A DNA stretch of 58,378 nt from an uncultured candidate division WPS-2 bacterium (lineage in GTDB: Bacteria; Vulcanimicrobiota; Vulcanimicrobiia; Vulcanimicrobiales; Vulcanimicrobiaceae), in NCBI GenBank assembly GCA_937927945.1, contig CALEYW010000095.1:1-58378 (forward strand), read 5' to 3'. The position numbers and the translations under genes were made by a program. Below the pieces are notes generated by a model. The model was not told the DNA's origin. It did no database searches and was given only the letters and a program-made list of their open reading frames with translations. Of this stretch, positions 52,197 to 58,378 are shown in pieces. The stretch's first letter is position 1. Each line of letters begins with the position of its first letter.

Positions 52197-55100
52197 ATGG
52201 AGCTTTCGGGCTACGCGGTCGCGCCCTTGCGGGAGGGTGACGTCACCCGCTGCCGGGGCTCCGGCAACGGCCTGACGCCGATACTCCTGGTCACCGCGGG
52301 AGACGCCTCGCTCGCATCCTTCAAGCGGCTCGAACATGAGTATGCGCTCAAAGCCGAACTCGATGGTGCGTGGGCGGCGCGGCCCGTCGAGCTGTCCGGG
52401 CACAACGGCCGAATGACGTTGGTGCTCGAGGACCCCGGTGGCGAACCGCTCGATCGCCTGCTCGGTCGACCGTTGGCATTATCGGGATTTTTGCAAATCG
52501 CGATCGCATTTGCGCGCGCGCTCTTTCGAGTGCACGAGCGGGGTCTCGTCCATAAAGACATCAAGCCGGCGAATGTCCTGGTGGATCTGTCCAGCGGCGG
52601 CGTCTGGCTTACCGGCTTTGGTATTGCCTCCCGCGTACCGCGCGAGCGTCCCAATCCTGAACCGCCCGAGGTAATCGCCGGAACGCTCGCCTACATGGCA
52701 CCGGAACAGACCGGCCGGATGAACCGGTCGGTCGATTCCCGCAGCGATCTCTATAGTTTCGGCGTCACCCTCTACGAGCTGCTCACGGGCGCGCTGCCGT
52801 TCACCGCTTCCGACCCGATGGAATGGGTCCACTGCCACATCGCGCGCCAACCGCTCCCGCCGAGCGAACGAGTGATGGCGGTGCCGGCACAGCTGTCGTC
52901 AATCGTGATGAAGCTCCTCGCAAAGACCGCCGAGGAGCGTTACCAGACCGCCGCCGGCGTCGAAGCGGACCTCCGGCGCTGCTCGGCCGAATGGGAGTCG
53001 AAGGGCCGCATCGACCCGTTCCCGCTGGGCGCGCACGATGCATCCGGCCGGCTGCTGATGCCGGAGCGGCTGTACGGTCGGGAGCGCGAGATCGACATCC
53101 TGCTCACGGCCTTCGACCGTGTCGTGGCCACGGGCACGCCCGAGCTGGTGCTCGTGTCCGGCTATTCCGGGATTGGCAAGTCCTCGGTCGTAAACGAGCT
53201 GCACAAGGCGCTCGTCCCACCGCGCGGGCTCTTCGCGTCCGGCAAGTTCGATCAGTACAAACGCAACATTCCGTACGCCACTCTTGCTCAAGCCTTCCAG
53301 AGCCTTATCCGATCGCTTCTGGCCCAGAGCGATGCGGAACTAGGCCGGTGGCGGGACGCCCTGCGCGAGGCGCTGCGCGACAACGGGCAACTCATCGTGA
53401 ACCTCGTTCCCGAGCTGGAGCTCGTGATCGGAAAACAGCGGCCGGTCGCGGACCTGCCGCCACAGGACGCGCAGCGCCGCTTCCAAATGGTTTTCCGGCG
53501 CTTCCTCGGCGTATTCGCGCGGGAGGAGCACCCGCTCGCGCTGTTTCTTGACGATTTGCAATGGCTCGATACAGCGACGCTCGACCTCCTCGAGTACGTG
53601 GTCACGGATTCTGAGGTGTGCCATTTGCTGCTCGTCGGGGCCTACAGGGACAACGAGGTCGGCCCCGGGCATCCGCTTCTGCACGCTCTCGCGGCAATCC
53701 GCGCAGCCGACGCGAGGGTACACGAGGTCGTGCTGGCGCCACTCGGGCTCGATGATACCGGCCGGCTCATCGCCGACGCCCTGCGTTGCGAGCCGGAGCG
53801 CGCGCGGCCTTTAGCGGAACACGTGCAGGAGAAGACCGGCGGCAATCCGTTCTTCGCGATCCAGTTCGTCACGGCGTTGTCCGACGAAGGGCTGCTCGCG
53901 TTCGACTCGGTCGCGCTCGCCTGGCAATCAGACATCGATCGCATCCGCGCCAAGAACTACACCGACAACGTGGTGGAACTCATGGCTGCAAAGCTGAAGC
54001 GGTTCTCCACCACCACACAGGACGCTCTCAAACAGCTCGCGTGCCTGGGCAATGTCGTCGAGAGCGCCACTCTGACCCTGGTTCTCGGGGAAAGGGAGGA
54101 GGCGATCGACGCCGCGCTCCTGGAAGCGGTACACGCCGGACTCGTGTTCCAACACGATAACGCGTACAAATTTCTGCACGACCGGATCCAGCAGGCGGCG
54201 TATTCGCTGATTCCCGATGAGCACCGTGCCGAGGTCCACCTGCGCATCGGCCGCGTGCTGCTGGCGAGCATGACGGCGGACCAGCTCGCCGAGCAGCTGT
54301 TCGACGTCGCGAACCAACTCAATCGGGGTGCCGGACGGCTGATCGACCGGGACGAGAAGGCGCAGGCGGCGACGATCGATCTGCGTGCCGGGCGAAAGGC
54401 GAAGGCGTCGGCGGCCTATGCGTCGGCGCGCGCGTATTTTGCGGCTGGCATGGCGCTGTTGGACGAGCGGGACTGGAAGGGCCAGTACGAGTTGATGTTC
54501 AGCCTGTGGCTCGAACGTGCGGAGTGCGAGCTTCTGAGCGGTAACTTCGAAAAATCCGAGCAACTGATCGTAGAGTGCCTGCAGCGCGCGGCTTCAAACG
54601 TCGAATTCGCGGCCGCCTCCTGCCTGAAGATCTCTTTGCATGTGTTGAAGGGCGAACAGTCGCAAGCCCTCGACAGCGCGCTCACGTGCCTGCGCCTGTT
54701 CCGCATCGACCTGCCGGCACACCCGACCTTCGAGCAGGTCCAGGCCGAATACGAGACGGTCCTGCAGAGCCTCAATGGGCGTCCGACCGAGAGCCTCATC
54801 GATCTGCCGACGATGACCGATCCGGAACTACAGGCCGCCCTGCAGGTGCTCTCGGTCCTTGGTCCCCCCGCCTACTTTACCGACTTTCACTTATTTTGCT
54901 TGATCGCGTGCCGCATGGTGAAGATCGGCATGCAGTACGGGGTGAGCGACGCTTCCACGCTCGGCTTTGCCCTTCTCGGGTTTGTCTCCGGCCCGGTCTT
55001 TCACCGTTACGGTGAGGCGTATCGGTTCGCCAAGCTTGCATGCGACCTGGTCGAGAAGCACCGCTTCATCGCCAACCAGCCGAAGGTCTATCACGCGATG

Positions 55101-57671
55101 GGAACGGTTGCGTTCTGGACGCAGCCGATCGGGACCGCGATCGATTTCATGCGGGCGACCTTTCGCACCGCGATCGAGACGGGTGATCTGACCTTCGCTT
55201 GCTATGGTCTGTACCAAATTGTCACCGGCCTTCTGTTGCGGAACGATCCACTCGACGCGGTGTGGCGCGAGTCGCAGATGGCGTTGGACTTCGCCGAGGA
55301 AGCCAAGTACGGCGGCGCCGCGGAGATCATCCTGTGCCAGCAACACTTCATCGCGACCATGCAGGGCCGGACCGCGACCCTTCCCACCTTCAGCGACGCG
55401 CAGTTCGACGAGGCGACGTTCGAGGCGCAACTGAGCGGGGACCGGATGCCCTTGATGATCTGCTTTTACTGGATCCTTAAACTGAAGGCGCGGTTCCTGT
55501 CGGGCGACTACGCCGAGGCTCTCGCGGCAGCCGACAAGGTGAAGCCGCTCCTTTCGGTCGCAACCGCTCAGATCCAGGTACTCGACTACTTCTACTACAC
55601 CGCGCTGACGGTGGCGGCACTCTACGAGAAGGCTTCTGACGACGAGCAGAACAGGTGGCGCGAACTCCTGACGGCGCACCGGGAACAACTGCGCGAGTGG
55701 GCCGAAACCTACCCGCCGACGTTCGCCGACAAGTACGCACTCGTCTCAGCCGAGATTGCGCGCCTAGAAGGGCGTGACGTCGATGCAATGCGCCTGTACG
55801 AAGGGGCCATTGTGTCGGCTCGCGAGAGCGGCTTCGCCCAGATTGAAGGGCTGGCCCACGAGGTTGCTGCAGGATTTTATGCTGCCCGCGGGTCGACGAC
55901 CGCCGGCCACGCCCATCTCAAGGCCGCACGCGGTTGCTTTGTGCGCTGGGGCGCACTCGGCAAGGTGCGGCAACTCGACCAGCGCTACCCACGACTGGGC
56001 GAGGAATCGGCTTCGCCTGCGCTGGGCGCGACGATCGACGCGCCGCTCGAGCAGCTGGACGTCGGAACGGTGGTCAAGGCCTCGCAAGCGGTGTCGGGTG
56101 AGATCGAACTCGGCAAGGTGATCGAGACGCTCATCAGGATCGCCGTCGAGCATGCGGGGGCCGAGCGGGGGCTGCTCATCCTTTTCCCGAGCGACGAGTC
56201 GCGGATCTTGGCGGAGGCGACGACGAGCTATGGCACCGTTGAAGTGACGCTGCGTCGGGCGGCCGTGACGCCCGCCGAACTGCCCGAATCCGTGCTCCAG
56301 TACGTGATCCGGACGCGGGAGGGCGTAATCCTGGACGACGCCTCAGCGTCGACGTTGTTCTCGGCGGATGCGTACGTGCAGCAGCGGCGGCCTCGGTCCG
56401 TGCTCTGCCTCCCCTTGATCAAGCAGACCAAACTCGTCGGCGCACTCTATCTCGAGAACACGTTGACTCCGCGCGCCTTCACGTCTGGTCGCATCGCGGT
56501 GCTGGAATTGCTGGCCTCGCAGGCCGCGATCTCGCTGGAGAATGCCACCCTCTATTCCGATCTACAGCGCAGCGAAGGCTTCCTGGCTGAAGGTCAGAGG
56601 ATTAGCCACACCGGCAGCTGGGGCTGGAACGTTGCTACCGGAGAACGGGCCTGCTCGGCAGAGACGTTCAGAATCTTCGGGTACGATCCGGCGGTTTCTC
56701 CGACCCTCGAGATGATTCTTCAACGTGTCCATCCGGAAGATGTACCGCTCGTACAACGGCAAATCGACCGCGCATCGATTGACGGAAAGGGCTTCGAGTT
56801 CGAGCATCGATTGCTGATGCCGGATGGATCTGTGAAATACGTCCATGTCGTCGCTCAAGCTGTACGGGACCAAAGAGGTCAGCTCGAATTCATTGGGGCG
56901 CTGATGGACGTCACCGCAGCCAAAAAAGCCGAGGAGGACCTGCGCAAGGCGCAGGCAGACCTCGCGCATGTAACGCGCGTGACCACGCTCGGCGAGATTG
57001 CCGCTTCGATCGCGCACGAAGTGAACCAACCGCTCACTGCCGTTGTCAGCAATGCTGAGGCCGCTCGTCGCTGGCTCGACTGCAACACTCCCAACGTGAA
57101 TGAAGCGCGCAGCGCGGTAGAAAGCATCATCAAGAGCGGTCATCGGGCGGGCGAGATCACCCGGCGCGTCCGCGCACTGTTGAACAAGACCGACATTCAG
57201 AAAACGCCGCTCGACATCAATGACGTCGTTAACGAGGCCGGCGCTTTAGTCCGGCACGAACTCTTCAGCCAGCGGGTATTGCTGCGCATGGAGCTCGCGG
57301 CCGATTTGCCTCGGGTCAACGGCGATCGGATCCAGCTGCAGCAAGTTATCGTCAATCTCGTGATCAACGGCATCGAAGCGATGCAGCCGGTCACGGATCG
57401 GGCCCGCGAATTGGTGATCCAAACGCACCAGGACGAGGCGCACCAAGTGCTGATCGCGGTGAAGGACTGTGGTGTCGGCATCTTCGCAGAGAACGCGGAG
57501 CAGCTGTTCCAGGCATTTTTCACGACGAAATCCAGCGGCATGGGCATGGGACTTTCGATCTGCCGTTCCATCGTCGAAGCTCACGGGGGACGACTCTCGG
57601 CCTCCGGCAACGTCGGGCCGGGTGCGACGTTTCAATTCGCCCTGCCGCCGTACGGACAAGTTGCGTCATGA
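52197..57671 (+). CDS. Kinase-like / AAA ATPase / GAF / PAS / histidine kinase hybrid
   Basis: 1,824 residues from ATG 52197, seven bases after AGGAGG (an upstream ATG at 52170 lacks this). Order: Ser/Thr-kinase-like domain (about 1-270; HKDIKPANVL near 119, but GFG for DFG near 140); AAA/STAND ATPase (Walker A GYSGIGKSS near 321, Walker B LFLDDLQWLD near 449); helical repeats to about 1,280; GAF (1,290-1,450); PAS with PAC (1,465-1,578); HisKA with His in SIAHEVNQP (near 1,605) and a HATPase domain (NLVINGIEAM, DCGVGI, GMGMGLSICRSIVEAHGG). The HKDIK-type hybrid resembles rhizobial and Burkholderia proteins. It should autophosphorylate on His and signal to the response regulator next door. 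Confidence 0.9.
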   Translation: MELSGYAVAPLREGDVTRCRGSGNGLTPILLVTAGDASLASFKRLEHEYALKAELDGAWAARPVELSGHNGRMTLVLEDPGGEPLDRLLGRPLALSGFLQIAIAFARALFRVHERGLVHKDIKPANVLVDLSSGGVWLTGFGIASRVPRERPNPEPPEVIAGTLAYMAPEQTGRMNRSVDSRSDLYSFGVTLYELLTGALPFTASDPMEWVHCHIARQPLPPSERVMAVPAQLSSIVMKLLAKTAEERYQTAAGVEADLRRCSAEWESKGRIDPFPLGAHDASGRLLMPERLYGREREIDILLTAFDRVVATGTPELVLVSGYSGIGKSSVVNELHKALVPPRGLFASGKFDQYKRNIPYATLAQAFQSLIRSLLAQSDAELGRWRDALREALRDNGQLIVNLVPELELVIGKQRPVADLPPQDAQRRFQMVFRRFLGVFAREEHPLALFLDDLQWLDTATLDLLEYVVTDSEVCHLLLVGAYRDNEVGPGHPLLHALAAIRAADARVHEVVLAPLGLDDTGRLIADALRCEPERARPLAEHVQEKTGGNPFFAIQFVTALSDEGLLAFDSVALAWQSDIDRIRAKNYTDNVVELMAAKLKRFSTTTQDALKQLACLGNVVESATLTLVLGEREEAIDAALLEAVHAGLVFQHDNAYKFLHDRIQQAAYSLIPDEHRAEVHLRIGRVLLASMTADQLAEQLFDVANQLNRGAGRLIDRDEKAQAATIDLRAGRKAKASAAYASARAYFAAGMALLDERDWKGQYELMFSLWLERAECELLSGNFEKSEQLIVECLQRAASNVEFAAASCLKISLHVLKGEQSQALDSALTCLRLFRIDLPAHPTFEQVQAEYETVLQSLNGRPTESLIDLPTMTDPELQAALQVLSVLGPPAYFTDFHLFCLIACRMVKIGMQYGVSDASTLGFALLGFVSGPVFHRYGEAYRFAKLACDLVEKHRFIANQPKVYHAMGTVAFWTQPIGTAIDFMRATFRTAIETGDLTFACYGLYQIVTGLLLRNDPLDAVWRESQMALDFAEEAKYGGAAEIILCQQHFIATMQGRTATLPTFSDAQFDEATFEAQLSGDRMPLMICFYWILKLKARFLSGDYAEALAAADKVKPLLSVATAQIQVLDYFYYTALTVAALYEKASDDEQNRWRELLTAHREQLREWAETYPPTFADKYALVSAEIARLEGRDVDAMRLYEGAIVSARESGFAQIEGLAHEVAAGFYAARGSTTAGHAHLKAARGCFVRWGALGKVRQLDQRYPRLGEESASPALGATIDAPLEQLDVGTVVKASQAVSGEIELGKVIETLIRIAVEHAGAERGLLILFPSDESRILAEATTSYGTVEVTLRRAAVTPAELPESVLQYVIRTREGVILDDASASTLFSADAYVQQRRPRSVLCLPLIKQTKLVGALYLENTLTPRAFTSGRIAVLELLASQAAISLENATLYSDLQRSEGFLAEGQRISHTGSWGWNVATGERACSAETFRIFGYDPAVSPTLEMILQRVHPEDVPLVQRQIDRASIDGKGFEFEHRLLMPDGSVKYVHVVAQAVRDQRGQLEFIGALMDVTAAKKAEEDLRKAQADLAHVTRVTTLGEIAASIAHEVNQPLTAVVSNAEAARRWLDCNTPNVNEARSAVESIIKSGHRAGEITRRVRALLNKTDIQKTPLDINDVVNEAGALVRHELFSQRVLLRMELAADLPRVNGDRIQLQQVIVNLVINGIEAMQPVTDRARELVIQTHQDEAHQVLIAVKDCGVGIFAENAEQLFQAFFTTKSSGMGMGLSICRSIVEAHGGRLSASGNVGPGATFQFALPPYGQVAS

Positions 57672-57698
57672 TCACGCAGACATTCGCGGGCGCGCGCC

Positions 57699-58328
57699 GT
57701 GCCTGAAGCGCATGAGACAGTTATCGTGATCGACGACGACCCCGACGTACGGGAGGCTTTGGAAAGGCTTCTCCGATCAGTGGGCCTAGGCGCCAGTGCA
57801 TATGGTTCCGTGTCTGAGTTCCTGAAAGCCGGGCGATCCGACGGTCCGACCTGCATGGTGCTCGATGTCAGGTTACCCGGCAAAAGCGGCCTGGAGTTCC
57901 AGCGTGAACTCGCGAGCGCCGGCCTTCATCTGCCGATTATCTTCATCACGGGACACGGCGACATTCCGATGTCTGTAGAAGCGATTAAGGGCGGCGCCAT
58001 CGAGTTCCTGACCAAGCCGTTTCGCGATCAGGATCTGCTCAATGCAATCCAATCAGGACTCGAGCGGGATCGCACTCAACGCGCTAAGGAAAAGACCGTC
58101 GCCGAGCTCCGGGAGCGCTTCAAATCCCTGACTCAACGGGAGCGCGAAGTAATGGCACTCGTGGTTACCGGGCGCCTCAACAAGATGATTGCCAGCGAAA
58201 TCCGTGTCAGCGAGATTACCGTGAAGGTTCACCGAGGTAACGTCATGCGAAAGATGGCGGCCGCGTCTTTGGCCGACCTAGTGCTGATGTCGGAGAAGTT
58301 GAAGGCCTCAAGCGAGACGCCGACCTAG
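57699..58328 (+). CDS. FixJ/NarL-type response regulator
   Basis: 209 residues from GTG, 27 bases after the hybrid kinase. The receiver has VIVIDDDPDVREALERLLRS (acidic pair), phospho-acceptor Asp in CMVLDVRLPG, Thr in IIFITGHGD and Lys in FLTKPF. A LuxR-type helix-turn-helix follows (SLTQREREVMALVVTGRLNK ... RVSEITVKVHRGNVMRKMAA). It is the natural partner of the upstream histidine kinase and should regulate transcription, targets unknown. The 50 bp after it show nothing except a TTGACG that may be part of the next promoter. Confidence 0.92.
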   Translation: MPEAHETVIVIDDDPDVREALERLLRSVGLGASAYGSVSEFLKAGRSDGPTCMVLDVRLPGKSGLEFQRELASAGLHLPIIFITGHGDIPMSVEAIKGGAIEFLTKPFRDQDLLNAIQSGLERDRTQRAKEKTVAELRERFKSLTQREREVMALVVTGRLNKMIASEIRVSEITVKVHRGNVMRKMAAASLADLVLMSEKLKASSETPT

Positions 58329-58378
58329 GAGTTCGTCTGACTTGACGTTGCGCAGTTGCGGATTTGGGATGGCTTATG

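Noticed and set aside
1..58378. tRNA, rRNA, riboswitch or CRISPR elements
   Set aside because: Reading the intergenic regions on both strands gave no tRNA-like arms, conserved riboswitch cores or regularly spaced repeats; most gaps are under 250 bp.

Overview
The window is GC-rich (by eye about two thirds G+C) bacterial DNA, densely packed on both strands, with many GTG starts and 1-8 nt overlaps between genes. The organism is a diderm: it has a TonB-dependent outer-membrane receptor, TRAP and ABC uptake systems, a periplasmic tyrosinase with a Tat signal, and a secreted TonB-type C-terminal domain. No rRNA, tRNA or ribosomal protein gene is present to place it. The mix of LuxR and BTAD regulators, beta-propeller lipoproteins and carboxypeptidase-like TonB receptors would suit Candidatus Eremiobacterota (WPS-2) or a similar soil lineage, but that is inference. 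The large kinase/ATPase/histidine kinase at the right end looks more like proteobacterial (rhizobial or Burkholderia-type) proteins and may have been acquired.

Layout. 0-5 kb: the start of a Gly-rich small peptide gene running off the left edge, a frameshifted LuxR-type regulator, small hypothetical genes, a monooxygenase remnant and a beta-propeller lipoprotein. 4.9-8.8 kb: an SDR oxidoreductase coupled to a 2-oxo-acid dehydrogenase operon (E1 alpha, E1 beta, E2; no E3). 9.1-13.7 kb: a branched-chain-amino-acid type (Liv) ABC transporter whose two ATPases are fused. 13.8-20.9 kb: a DJ-1/PfpI protein, a tyrosinase with a small companion, a TonB-C protein, a GMC oxidoreductase and a membrane alpha/beta hydrolase. 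20.9-24.8 kb: a large STAND-BTAD regulator divergent from a small SARP-like regulator. 24.9-27.4 kb: a zinc/manganese-type ABC transporter behind a Fur/Zur-like palindrome.

27.4-31.8 kb is a decay zone. It holds a gutted SigJ-type sigma factor, a VOC protein cut at its start, an SGNH-type gene with two frameshifts, a frameshifted ArsR gene and its AHSA1 partner with an internal deletion. Only a beta-propeller lipoprotein there looks intact.

31.8-46.4 kb is the most interesting region: a LysR regulator divergent from a long co-directional catabolic cluster. In order it encodes a TonB receptor, a GAF protein, TRAP DctP and fused DctQM, an amidase, a single-cysteine Asp/Glu-racemase-fold enzyme resembling arylmalonate decarboxylase, a cytosolic NMT1-like binding protein, a HpPgdA/imidase-type deacetylase, an ABC permease, an MmgE/PrpD protein and a secreted NMT1 binding protein. 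Two inverted repeats sharing the core TGAAACGATT lie in front of the two halves and are candidate operators. The enzyme set suggests uptake and stepwise hydrolysis of a cyclic imide or amide to a dicarboxylic acid, followed by decarboxylation or isomerisation; this is a hypothesis.

46.5-52 kb: a cupredoxin with a nonsense codon, an SGNH hydrolase divergent from an acyltransferase-3, and several secreted or unknown proteins. 52.2-58.3 kb: a 1,824-residue kinase-like/AAA/GAF/PAS/histidine kinase followed by a FixJ-type response regulator, together a two-component pair.
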